A DNA stretch of 39,943 nt from a virus, in IMG/VR virus record IMGVR_UViG_3300048793_000066, positions 1 to 39,943 of that record; one strand, given 5' to 3'. A program made the translations under genes and the position numbers. Positions within the stretch are counted from its first letter, which is position 1. Every line of letters starts with the position of its first letter. Positions 22,560 through 29,947 of this stretch are shown piece by piece. A model generated the notes under the pieces. That model had not been told where the DNA came from, searched no databases, and saw only the letters and a program-made list of their open reading frames with translations.

Positions 22560-23224
22560 TCAACCCCTCAAAATCTCCGGAAGATCCGGCGCTTTCGATT
22601 GACGTTTCTGGTGCGGCGCGAGTACTGCCCATACGATTAACTCCACCTCGTAGTTCCGTCTCGCCTGGTCGCGCAGCCTGTCGATGAATCCGAGGAAAAG
22701 ATCTCGCAACGGCCAGTCCATCACTTCGTCGTACCGGCCAGGATCGTACCCGGCCATCTCCCGAATCAGTGTGGCAAACTCCCCAACGTCTCTGCCTCCG
22801 CGTTCGCGGTAGGACTTCCCTTTGCGCGTCGGTTCGAAGATTTCGGGGAATTCGGCGCAGATTTCTCCCCTAATGAAAAAAAACCGATCACGACGCTGAC
22901 GATCGCCTCGCGCATGGCGTTCTTTTCGGTCTGGTCCGTGATCCCCGCGAACGCCGCGGCGTTGCGGTCCGCCTCCGCGCGATTCCACTTTTTTCCCGCC
23001 TCGGTCAGGCATCCGGCGAGAACGAACGAGGTTCTGCCCGAGACCAGTATCTGCGTGAGCAATTCCTCTGCTTTTTTTTCTGGAGTTCGCTTGCCGCCAG
23101 CGTCGGCCAGAATGTCCATCGCGCCCGACAAACGCAGATGAGCGAGGATGTAATCGTCCTGACTGGCCGTAAGATTTTGAGTTATTCCCTCGAAGTCCCT
23201 GCCGTCCAACTTCAGAGTTTCCAT
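22560..23224 (-). CDS. Tail assembly chaperone, GT-type frameshift form
   Basis: The G frame can be extended by a -1 shift at GGT-TTT-TTT-TTC, after which the reading continues FIRGEICAEFPEIFEPTRKGKSYRERGG...GRYDEVMDWPLRDLFLGFIDRLRDQARRNYEVELIVWAVLAPHQKRQ to the stop at 22560, next to the tape-measure ATG. This extension is like the T domain of lambda GT, and gives a product of about 220 residues. The position and -1 direction match the rule for tail chaperones in siphoviruses. The shift itself is inference from sequence. Confidence 0.8.
22766..23224 (-). CDS. Tail assembly chaperone, G-type short form
   Basis: A 152-residue protein ending ETLGSLPH. It contains TPEKKAEELLTQILVSGRTSFVLAGCLTEAGKKWNRAEADRNAAAFAGITDQTEKNAMREAIVSVVIGFF, the small helical domain expected of a tail assembly chaperone placed just before the tape measure. 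In lambda such proteins bind the tape measure while the tail tube is assembled and are not in the virion. A fraction of ribosomes should shift to the -1 frame at the T8 site to make the GT form. Confidence 0.85.
   Translation of the reverse strand: METLKLDGRDFEGITQNLTASQDDYILAHLRLSGAMDILADAGGKRTPEKKAEELLTQILVSGRTSFVLAGCLTEAGKKWNRAEADRNAAAFAGITDQTEKNAMREAIVSVVIGFFSLGEKSAPNSPKSSNRRAKGSPTANAEAETLGSLPH
22876..22885 (-). promoter_or_regulatory. -1 ribosomal frameshift site (T8)
   Basis: On the coding strand GG-TTTTTTTT-C is read GGT TTT TTT TCA in the G frame. Slipping one base back gives TTC ATT AGG, which joins the extension frame of GT. A run of eight T is a good slippery site of the XXXYYYZ kind (TTTTTTC). 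Confidence 0.75.
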
Positions 23225-23254
23225 GTGTCCTCCGGGTCGGCGCCGCCGCCCGAT

Positions 23255-23329
23255 TCATCTCATAAAAAAAATTGCGGGGAGCCTCCCCTTGAGAAACACG
23301 GGAACTGTGCGCGTCCCGTGCTTCTTCAT
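23255..23329 (-). CDS. Possible 24-codon leader peptide
   Basis: A frame MKKHGTRTVPVFLKGRLPAI... of 24 codons, ATG at 23329, with GGGAG 6 bases upstream and TGA at 23255. It runs over the whole terminator structure between the tail tube and tail chaperone genes, including its T8 tract (ATT TTT TTT ATG). If translated, ribosomes would melt the terminator. It could also be a chance frame. No homologue is known to me. Confidence 0.35.
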   Translation of the reverse strand: MKKHGTRTVPVFLKGRLPAIFFMR

Positions 23330-23343
23330 CCGCAGCTCCCCGC
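23263..23343 (-). terminator. Terminator with competing stems
   Basis: Read leftward: arm GCGGGGAG (23343-23336), an inner hairpin CACGGGA/TCCCGTG (23320-23297), then CTCCCCGC (23281-23274) followed by AA and eight T (23271-23264). The outer 8-bp stem plus T8 is a good intrinsic terminator. A local GGGGA/TCCCC hairpin (23288-23276) shares the last arm, so two alternative shapes exist. It lies after the tail tube gene and before the low-abundance chaperone gene, which suggests it lowers downstream expression. Confidence 0.6.
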
Positions 23344-23372
23344 CGTCTGCACTTCAAGGGATGCGTCAGTCC

Positions 23373-24167
23373 CTAGAAGAACGTTTCCAAATAGAACGGC
23401 GCGCTCGGGTGATTCGCCGTGTCGTCCAGGATGTTCCCATCGAGCGTCCAATTCCCGTAGTCATCGGCGATGAGCCCGATTTGGCCGTTCGGATTCAGAT
23501 TGCAGCGCCAGATGTCGCACTGGATTTTTTGCCCGTCGACCGGATCCGGAACGAAAAGCAGATGGCCCTGCACGAACGGAATCGTCGCGCCGGCGACCTG
23601 GTCGAAGTTCCCGACGAGCGTCTCGTAGGTGACGGTCACGGCGTGCGAGGCGATCGCCGAACCCGCCGGGATGTAGAACAGTCCCTTGATCGGATCCATC
23701 AAAATGTAGTCCGTGCCCGCGACGAGAACGACGGCGTTTGACGTGAGGATCGGAGGGACTCCCGTGGAATCGACATTGATTTGCGCCACGCGGAAAAATC
23801 TGCCGATCGCGGAGGGCGCCTGCGCCGCGGTGATGAGTACCTCGCTCGTTATGGTCGCGGCGACCTGCGCGAGCGTCGTCTTGCCCGAACTCATCGAGAA
23901 AATGGCGGCGTGCTTGGAACTGAAGTCGGTGCCGACGATGGTGAGCTTCGGCTGGCGTTTTTTCAGAGCGGTCGCGATCAAAGTAACGCTTTTGTTGATC
24001 GACTGGTACAGCTCGGCAATGTCGTCCTTCAGGTCAAGTTCAAACTTGGTGCAGTTCCCCAGATGCTGGAAGCCGGTCGGGAGCCCGCTCGCTGGATCGA
24101 ATATATCGAGCAGCACCGAACCTTTTCCGAGCATCGGGACATGAGGTACTGGATAGGTCAAGGGCAT
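23373..24167 (-). CDS. Major tail tube protein
   Basis: A 264-residue protein with an AGGAGG site before its ATG. It starts MPLTYPVPHVPMLGKGSVLLDIFDPASGLPTGFQHLGNCTKFELDLKDD, and has IATALKKRQPKLTIVGTDFSSKHAAIF in the middle: the 'GxLxlxxxxxxGxxxGfxxLGnCtxxxl' start is what I know from siphovirus tail tube subunits. It polymerises as hexameric rings around the tape measure. A hairpin terminator follows, in keeping with its need for high expression relative to downstream genes. Confidence 0.88.
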   Translation of the reverse strand: MPLTYPVPHVPMLGKGSVLLDIFDPASGLPTGFQHLGNCTKFELDLKDDIAELYQSINKSVTLIATALKKRQPKLTIVGTDFSSKHAAIFSMSSGKTTLAQVAATITSEVLITAAQAPSAIGRFFRVAQINVDSTGVPPILTSNAVVLVAGTDYILMDPIKGLFYIPAGSAIASHAVTVTYETLVGNFDQVAGATIPFVQGHLLFVPDPVDGQKIQCDIWRCNLNPNGQIGLIADDYGNWTLDGNILDDTANHPSAPFYLETFF

Positions 24168-24176
24168 CGTGTCCTC

Positions 24177-24632
24177 CTAAGACGTCGAAGTCGGATCGAG
24201 TCTGCTCGTCCGATATTTGATCGTGAAGTGAACCGTGGCGGCGGCGATGGGATCGTCTCCCTCGCGCGAACTCCAAACCGTTCGGTCCTCCTCAACTCCG
24301 TTGGCGAGACCGCCAAAAGTCTCGTTCGCCATAACTGTTTTCATTGCCCAGACGAGCACTGGATCGAGAGCCTCGTCCGGCGAGACGCCTATCGATCCCT
24401 TCGCTCTCGACTGAACGCCGATAGAGAGCTGCCGCTCGGTGAGCGGCGCGCGGTAGTTCTGGTTTCCGAGGTTCTTCGGCTGCTCGTCCTCGGCATAAAA
24501 CATAATTGCCGGGAGAGAATCGAACTCGATTGCTCGCGTTCTCTCCCGGTGGACAGTGAGCCCCGCTGGACCGCCCGCTCCGAGCGCGGTCTCCAGCGCG
24601 ACCATAATCTGCTCCCGAATCGAAGCTGACAC
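24177..24632 (-). CDS. Tail terminator / minor tail U-like protein
   Basis: A 151-residue protein starting at a GTG after GGGAG. The sequence SIREQIMVALETALGAGGPAGLTVHRERTRAIEFDSLPAIMFYAEDEQPK has the layout of the small alpha+beta tail terminator proteins (lambda U-like): helix, strand with LPAI-F.... , then a C-terminal strand HFTIKYRTSRLD. It lies between the head-tail joiner and the tail tube gene, the conserved slot for the tail terminator, which caps the tube at its final length. Confidence 0.7.
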   Translation of the reverse strand: MSASIREQIMVALETALGAGGPAGLTVHRERTRAIEFDSLPAIMFYAEDEQPKNLGNQNYRAPLTERQLSIGVQSRAKGSIGVSPDEALDPVLVWAMKTVMANETFGGLANGVEEDRTVWSSREGDDPIAAATVHFTIKYRTSRLDPTSTS

Positions 24633-24657
24633 GGCGCTCCCTTACGACAAAATTCTG

Positions 24658-24972
24658 CTAGGCCGTGCCGAGCAGTAGCTTGGTCAGCCCGCCATCTCCC
24701 ATCCGGAGACGCTCGCGGACCGTGAAGTTCTTGGCTCCCACTGCGACCGCTGCGTCGATGGCGACGGCCGGAAAGTCCGAAGTTCGAACCGTCATCGTGG
24801 TCATCGTCACCACCACCTGGCCTCGCGTTGCATCCTGGATGAGGATCTCATCGGCCTCGTCGAGGAGTCCGATTCCGCCCACTCCGCCGATGGTAATTGC
24901 GATACCCATGTCGCCCATGAGGGCGGGGATATCGCTGTCACCGAACGCGGCGGCCGTGGACGGACGCGGCAA
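24658..24972 (-). CDS. Head-tail joining protein (FII-like)
   Basis: A 104-residue protein starting with TTG right after the upstream TAA, with AAGGA nearby. It has an acidic N-terminal half and a C-terminal stretch ATRGQVVVTMTTMTVRTSDFPAVAIDAAVAVGAKNFTVRERLRMGDGGLTKLLL resembling the small beta-barrel of lambda FII-type joiners ('v.vrxxdx...xgdxxxvxgxxYxVRxxxxdGdGxxxxxL'). Its slot between capsid genes and the tail terminator fits. The assignment is by pattern and order. Confidence 0.65.
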   Translation of the reverse strand: MPRPSTAAAFGDSDIPALMGDMGIAITIGGVGGIGLLDEADEILIQDATRGQVVVTMTTMTVRTSDFPAVAIDAAVAVGAKNFTVRERLRMGDGGLTKLLLGTA

Positions 24973-25122
24973 TTATTTTTCCTTGGCCGCATCCGACTTG
25001 GTGCGCTTCGGACGCGGAGCTGAGTCGGGACGTGTCACGTGGCTCGGCCCGAGGTCTTTTTTCACCTCGGGATCTTCCTGCCGCGGGCCCGTCGGTTTGA
25101 ATTTATTCGCATTTTTCGCCAT
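24973..25122 (-). CDS. Small basic protein in the head module
   Basis: A 49-residue protein starting MAKNANKFKPTGPRQEDPEVKKDLG, with a strong AAGGAGAACC ribosome site. It is very hydrophilic and rich in Lys, Pro and Asp, and therefore probably disordered. It is directly upstream of the head-tail joiner (TAA next to TTG). No family is recognised; head-region proteins of this size are often accessory. Confidence 0.65.
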   Translation of the reverse strand: MAKNANKFKPTGPRQEDPEVKKDLGPSHVTRPDSAPRPKRTKSDAAKEK

Positions 25123-25235
25123 GGTTCTCCTTCCTGCTGACGTTCTGAGATGGGCGGTTGCGCGGAGCAGCCCGCCCACCACGTCGATCCCGCCCTCGAG
25201 GGGACATGAACCGAACTCTGAAGTGGCCCTGGGTG
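25123..25235. other. Short gap with hairpins
   Basis: No gene is seen. Two inverted repeats can be drawn: TGGGCGG (25151-25157) with CCGCCCA (25172-25178), and the palindrome CCCTCGAGGG at about 25193-25202. There is no U-tract, so these may slow RNA decay or pause polymerase between capsid genes. Confidence 0.4.
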
Positions 25236-25526
25236 TTACTTCTTCTTGTGCGCGGGCTCGCTCTCACGCTTATGCGTAGCCGGATCGCCGTGCTGCCCCG
25301 TGGTGGGATCCCGGTGCTGCACTTGCGTCCCTTCGCCGGTCGTGGTGACGGTCGTCGGGCGCTCGGACCGTTCCTGGCCCTCTTCCAAGTGCTCCTCGGC
25401 CGTGCCGGCGCCGATGAGTTCGTGCGCCGTGTGAATCGGCACCTCGCGAACGTCGCCGACCTCCGCGTGCTCACCGTCCACGATGATTGGACTAGTGATC
25501 TTCACTTTCTTTGTGGTCTTCTCCAT
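25236..25526 (-). CDS. Head-region protein (DUF7210-like N-terminus)
   Basis: A 96-residue protein. Residues 5-45 (KKVKITSPIIVDGEHAEVGDVREVPIHTAHELIGAGTAEEH) have the 'V.i..pixxdGxxxxvGdxvevpxxxAxxLIxxGxAE' pattern of a small conserved head-module domain (DUF7210-like). The C-terminal half is hydrophilic, rich in Glu, Thr, His and Lys, and likely disordered. It follows the capsid fusion gene after a strong hairpin, and might be a head-completion or accessory protein. Confidence 0.65.
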   Translation of the reverse strand: MEKTTKKVKITSPIIVDGEHAEVGDVREVPIHTAHELIGAGTAEEHLEEGQERSERPTTVTTTGEGTQVQHRDPTTGQHGDPATHKRESEPAHKKK

Positions 25527-25552
25527 CTGACTCCCCTTTCACCTTCTGCGTA

Positions 25553-25579
25553 GACGGGCGATGCCTTCCGCCGCCCGTC
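25553..25579 (-). terminator. Hairpin after the capsid gene
   Basis: GACGGGCG and CGCCCGTC form a perfect 8-bp stem with an 11-base loop, just after the capsid stop at 25599. There is no U-tract. Given that capsid mRNA must be abundant, protection of its 3' end is as likely as partial termination. Confidence 0.45.
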
Positions 25580-25598
25580 ACACTGAGAAACAACCGTA

Positions 25599-27677
25599 CT
25601 AAGAGAGCGCGACCGCGGACGCCACGACGAACGCCTGCGGATAAGTTAGCGTGATATCCGTAAGCATAAAAGTCGTGAGCTCGATCATTCCTTGCTTTTT
25701 CAAGCGATAAGGATCCACAACGATTTCGAATCCTGAGCCCCACATTCCGATTATCAGGGTGTTCCACACGCCTAGAATGAGCACGGCAAGGTTCGTGCCC
25801 GTGCCCTTCGTTCCGTTGCCGGGGATCTGGTTCGTGGAAACAGCCTTGATCCCGTCCAGCTCCATCTTGTCCCAGAGAGGGACGCCGATGGTGTTGCCAA
25901 GGCGCGCCGTGCGCTTCAGCAGACCCTTCACGCGGGGCGTCGTAAGCCATCCTGGATCGCCGAGCTGGTCCGCGTTGGCGGTTTCCAGCTTGACCTCCAT
26001 GTCGACGATGTCGGGATAAGTGACGAGTCCGCCGTTGCCGGTATCTGCGGCCACGACCTCGCTCTGCACGCCGGTGGTGTTCAGGATGCCCCTCGGCTGA
26101 TTGCTGGAGCCCAGACCGGAGATCGCCGCCGTGTCCACGGCGAGAGCCAGATCCCGCGCCAGGTCTTCCCGCACAAGCGAGTCGATGTCGATGATCGACT
26201 GCGCGAGTAATTGGCGTGAATAACTGGTCGAGGACTGGTAGGTCTTCGGCGAGCTGAGGATGGAGCCGAGCGTGAGCGCGGAATCCGCAACGTCCACACC
26301 GGGATTTTCAGGGACCCAGTAGCCCGTGACCCTCCCGGTTTGCTTGGGATAGGACACGTTCTCTCGCAGACCAGAGATGGTCCGGGCGCCCAGTTCCTTC
26401 ACGCGCATCCGGTTGTACAGAAACTGGATGAACTCACCAGGCTCGGTGAAAACGAGTTCCGCTCCGGCCGTGGTGGTTTTCGAGTCCAGCCCGGCGCGCT
26501 CGGAAATGTTGTCAATCCTGAGTCGCTTCCGCGTTTCGGGTGTCATGGAGTGACGGATGCTCCACGGCACAAACAAGCCGCCGTGCCGCGCGCCTTTCCA
26601 AGCCTTCTCGATCTCCTCGGAGATTTCCATCTCCAGGCAGTTCTCACGCTTGGTGCTGCTCGGGTTCGACGCGTTTTCTATGTTGGCCACCGCGGTCATG
26701 ATCCCGCGCGCGATGTTGTAATCTCGCTGCTCTTTCTCGCTGAGGTTGATTTTGTCGGCTTCCTCTGGCGCCGGCTGCGCGAGCGGTTTTGCGCCACGCT
26801 TCTCGACGTCGGAAAGAATTTCACGCGACGCCTGTTCGACGGTCAGACCGTCTCCCACCATCTTTGCCACGCGTTCATGATCTATCCCGTGTAGCTTGCC
26901 GAGCCGAATGATTTCAGCGGCGGCGGTCCGGGACTCTTCAATTGTGATTGCCACGGTAACCTCCCTCAAATTCGGCTTGGAAGCCGGTGAATTTTTGGTG
27001 CCCACAAGAACCACGGGAAACGTGCGTTCCCCGTCCTTGCGGTCGTGCCCAACAGTCGGGTCGGCGGGAATGCCGACCGAGCTGACCTCCATCGGAGTCC
27101 ACTTCGTCGCTCGATAGGTGTCGCCTTCGTCCTTCGAAGACTTGTCGAGCGTGTACTCGTTGACTCCATAACCGACAGAAACGAACCGCCGGATCCCGTC
27201 CTGAATGTCCTGCTTCACTGCTTGCGCGGGTGCGCTGCGGCTGAATCTGAGTTTTCCTCGGAGCTTTTTATCGTCGCCGACCTTGGCCTTCTCGACGATG
27301 CCGATCACGCTTTTTGCATCATGCGAGTCCAGGAACGAGAGACCCAGCTTGGCGCGCGACAGGTCAACCGAAGCCGCGGAATGGTCGAGGATTTCCTTCC
27401 CGAACCACCGCTCGACCGGGTACTCCGAAGAAATCGAAATGTCGAACGTGTCCGCGTCACGCTCGCCCTCGGCTGCATTTTCCTCGTCGTCCTCTTCGCC
27501 TTCACCTGGCGTCCCTGCAGCGCGGCGGGCCGCAGCGGCGGCTTTTTCCTCCTCGGTCCTGCGCTTGACCGGTGTCATTGAGAGAATTTCAAAATCGCGG
27601 AATAGGATCGGGATCTCGGCGCCGAGTTCATTTTTTTCGCGAGCGCCTGGGATCGCGGCTGGCGGTTTCACTGGCAT
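25599..27677 (-). CDS. HK97 prohead protease fused to major capsid protein
   Basis: A 692-residue fusion with a strong GAGGAGGG site and a TAATG overlap with the portal gene. Residues about 20-230 are the HK97-type serine protease: His in SFLDSHDAKS (119) and Ser in TPMEVSSVGIPAD (199/200). An acidic, alanine-rich stretch (EEEKAAAAARRAAGTPGEGEEDDEE) and a delta-like helical part (about 230-345) follow or interrupt it. From about 345 to the end is the HK97-fold capsid protein (ITIEESRTAAAEIIRLGKLHG then ...YPKQTGRVTGYWVPENPGVDVADSALTLG...). The protease must release the capsid by self-cutting. Such fusions are known in several phages. Confidence 0.92.
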   Translation of the reverse strand: MPVKPPAAIPGAREKNELGAEIPILFRDFEILSMTPVKRRTEEEKAAAAARRAAGTPGEGEEDDEENAAEGERDADTFDISISSEYPVERWFGKEILDHSAASVDLSRAKLGLSFLDSHDAKSVIGIVEKAKVGDDKKLRGKLRFSRSAPAQAVKQDIQDGIRRFVSVGYGVNEYTLDKSSKDEGDTYRATKWTPMEVSSVGIPADPTVGHDRKDGERTFPVVLVGTKNSPASKPNLREVTVAITIEESRTAAAEIIRLGKLHGIDHERVAKMVGDGLTVEQASREILSDVEKRGAKPLAQPAPEEADKINLSEKEQRDYNIARGIMTAVANIENASNPSSTKRENCLEMEISEEIEKAWKGARHGGLFVPWSIRHSMTPETRKRLRIDNISERAGLDSKTTTAGAELVFTEPGEFIQFLYNRMRVKELGARTISGLRENVSYPKQTGRVTGYWVPENPGVDVADSALTLGSILSSPKTYQSSTSYSRQLLAQSIIDIDSLVREDLARDLALAVDTAAISGLGSSNQPRGILNTTGVQSEVVAADTGNGGLVTYPDIVDMEVKLETANADQLGDPGWLTTPRVKGLLKRTARLGNTIGVPLWDKMELDGIKAVSTNQIPGNGTKGTGTNLAVLILGVWNTLIIGMWGSGFEIVVDPYRLKKQGMIELTTFMLTDITLTYPQAFVVASAVALS

Positions 27678-29221
27678 TATTTGTCCCTCCTCATCGAAAC
27701 GAGATTCCTGCCGGCTGCCGCCGATTTTTTTGCTTCCACTTCCGCTTCGGGCTCGTCTTCCTCGCCGTCGCCGGCGGTGACGGAGTCCTTCGGACCTTTC
27801 GCCACGGACGGCTTCATGGCGGAAATGTCGAATTCGAGTCCGTAGGACTCGGCCATTTTCTTCTCCGCGGACAGTTGCTCGAACACTTCCTCGACGTCGC
27901 CGCCGCCTTCCGCGATGATCGCGTCGCGCGAATCGAAACCCGCACCGACCGAGAGGATCGACGCTTGCACGTCCTTGAGCGGATCGACCCATTGCCATCC
28001 CCGCGATTCCCACTTCCCTTCCATGAACCTGGACGGATCACGCGAATCCAGAACGAGCTGTCCGGAGAGCAGCGCCATCGAAAGCCAGGTCTCGAAAATC
28101 GGCTGCAGGAAGTCCTCCTTGACCATCGACTGGCACATCTTCCACTGGTCGCGTTCGATGAGCAGACCGGAGCGCATGGACGAGTAGTTGACGCCTTCGA
28201 GGTCGGACGCGAGCGCGTTGTAGGAGACGCCCAACGCGCCGGCGATAAACCGAAGCATGGACTTCACGAACATCGGGAACGCGTTCGCCGGATGATCGGG
28301 ATTCCACTCCTGAAACTCCATGCCCGGAGGAAGCGTTTCGATCACGCCTGGATTTGCGTCGATGCTGTACCTCGCGTCCGCGTTGGGCTCTTCATACGAC
28401 GAAGCATCGATGTGCTTCAGGAAACCGATCTTCGCGGCACCGACACGCGCCGCTACCAGCTCCGCCTCGACGTAGCCGCCGAGCATGCGCATCTCCTGCA
28501 TGACCGGATGGAACCAGGTGACGCCGCGGGTTTGATTCACGCGCTCGGGATCGTAGAGGTGCAGGATGTACTCGGCTGGAATTCGCTCGCGGATGAGCGA
28601 GCCGCCAAGGTCGGACGGATGCGCCGGGTTGATGTGGTACGCGACTGGCTTTCCCCAGACGTCCACCTCAATGCCCATGCGGATCTCGTTTTCTTGTTTG
28701 GAGGCGAAGCGGGTGAATAGGTGATCGACCTGGTCCGCATCGACCATCTGCAGGGCGAAGCGGTACTTATTTTTGAAGCCCGGAACCATTCGCACGAACG
28801 CCTCGCCGTCCGTCGCAATCGTCTTCAGCACCAGATTCTGAACCGCGCGAAAGGATTTTTTCCCGTCGACGGTGCAGCTCCCGCGCTTTGACCATTCTTT
28901 CCACGCGACCTCGATTTTTGTGTTGAACGGCTTGTTGAGCTGCTGGTCGTTGTTTCGGACCTGCGGCTGGTAGCCGACGCCCTTCTCGCCGAGGACGTTC
29001 GCTACGAGGATTTTCAGGTAGCTCTTGGCGACGGCGTTGTTTCGCGACAGCTCCCGCGCGCGCGCGCGGAGCAGACGCATGTTGCCTTTTATTTCCTGAT
29101 CGGCCGAGAGGATCGATACGACCCAGTCCATCGTGAGACGAGATCCCGACGCGCCATTGAAAACGGTAAGGTTCCGCTTTCCGGAGATGAAGTTCAGAAC
29201 GCGCCTGACGAGTTTGTTCAT
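27677..29221 (-). CDS. Portal protein, lambda family
   Basis: A 514-residue portal protein that forms the dodecameric DNA gate at one capsid vertex. Typical stretches are LRARARELSRNNAVAKSYLKILVANVLGEKGVGYQPQ (about 48-85), GEAFVRMVPGFKNKYRFALQMVDADQVDHLF (about 138-168), and GVTWFHPVMQEMRMLGGYVEAELVAARVGAAKIGF (about 233-267). An acidic, low-complexity C-terminus (GEEDEPEAEVEAKK) closes it. It overlaps the upstream joiner by ATGA and the capsid gene by one base. Confidence 0.95.
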   Translation of the reverse strand: MNKLVRRVLNFISGKRNLTVFNGASGSRLTMDWVVSILSADQEIKGNMRLLRARARELSRNNAVAKSYLKILVANVLGEKGVGYQPQVRNNDQQLNKPFNTKIEVAWKEWSKRGSCTVDGKKSFRAVQNLVLKTIATDGEAFVRMVPGFKNKYRFALQMVDADQVDHLFTRFASKQENEIRMGIEVDVWGKPVAYHINPAHPSDLGGSLIRERIPAEYILHLYDPERVNQTRGVTWFHPVMQEMRMLGGYVEAELVAARVGAAKIGFLKHIDASSYEEPNADARYSIDANPGVIETLPPGMEFQEWNPDHPANAFPMFVKSMLRFIAGALGVSYNALASDLEGVNYSSMRSGLLIERDQWKMCQSMVKEDFLQPIFETWLSMALLSGQLVLDSRDPSRFMEGKWESRGWQWVDPLKDVQASILSVGAGFDSRDAIIAEGGGDVEEVFEQLSAEKKMAESYGLEFDISAMKPSVAKGPKDSVTAGDGEEDEPEAEVEAKKSAAAGRNLVSMRRDK

Positions 29222-29829
29222 CCGTCAAGACCCGTTATGTCAACCCACGTCGGCGGAAAATTGCTCTCTTCGCGCTCCGTGAACCCGACCCTGTAAGGAA
29301 TGCCGAGCCGTCCAGGATGCTCCTGGCGCCACACGGCCGCGCGGAACATGCCGCGCAAATTCATGAGTTCGGACATCTGGTATTTACTCACTGCGCGCCC
29401 GGCGATTTGATAACTCTGAATTCCTCCGGAAAGATTGCCGGAGATCGCCGCTTCGAGTACGGCGAGCGTGCGCTCCTCGAAGGTTTGAAACGCGCCGGCG
29501 GCGGAGGACGCGACGTTTGGCTCGATGTTGATCACCAGCTCGTCGCCGTCGATGTCGTACGTTTCTCCGCTATCGGAATTGACCACGCGCTCCGCGAAGC
29601 GGTAAGGACCGGCAGGGAGAGACGCCGTATCTGATGGGACGAACTCGATGAGGAAGGTAGCGCCGTCCTGAACCGTAGCCGCCTTGTTGAATTTGGCGGC
29701 GGGACCGTTCAAATAAATCGTGTAGCCCCAGTTGCCTGACGGCTGGAAATCATCGAGGGAGCGGGTGTATTTGACAGTTGTACCAGCCGTAAAATTCAGA
29801 GGGACCGAGTCGGGGATTATAGGTGGCAC
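29218..29829 (-). CDS. gpW-like head-tail joining protein with N-terminal beta domain
   Basis: A 203-residue protein. The C-terminal part FEERTLAVLEAAISGNLSGGIQSYQIAGRAVSKYQMSELMNLRGMFRAAVWRQEH matches the small gpW domain (helix, 'G...YxIxGRxvsyxxxxeL..LR'). The N-terminal 100 residues are beta-rich and resemble a small Ig-like domain fused to it, an arrangement I recall upstream of lambda-family portals. The GTG start has no clear Shine-Dalgarno site, so the exact N-terminus is uncertain. It is coupled to the portal by ATGA. Confidence 0.7.
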   Translation of the reverse strand: MPPIIPDSVPLNFTAGTTVKYTRSLDDFQPSGNWGYTIYLNGPAAKFNKAATVQDGATFLIEFVPSDTASLPAGPYRFAERVVNSDSGETYDIDGDELVINIEPNVASSAAGAFQTFEERTLAVLEAAISGNLSGGIQSYQIAGRAVSKYQMSELMNLRGMFRAAVWRQEHPGRLGIPYRVGFTEREESNFPPTWVDITGLDG

Positions 29830-29905
29830 TGAGCATGAATCTAAGGTGTTTGCCCGATGGACTGAAATGTAGAATTACTGTGATGCGCAAAGTGGAACTG
29901 AGGCT

Positions 29906-29932
29906 CGGACGGAGCCGCTGCGTCACCGTCCG
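29906..29932. terminator. Hairpin after the secreted cargo gene
   Basis: CGGACGG and CCGTCCG form a perfect 7-bp stem with a 13-base loop, in the 118-bp gap between the cargo gene and the gpW-like gene. In rightward reading it is followed by AATTTTG; in leftward reading there is no U-tract. Its role is unclear. Confidence 0.4.
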
Positions 29933-29947
29933 AATTTTGCCGGGTAT

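Noticed and set aside
25599-28013. 804-residue version of the protease-capsid protein
   Set aside because: The first 112 residues are a shadow of the portal C-terminus; the TAATG start at 27677 has the strong ribosome site.
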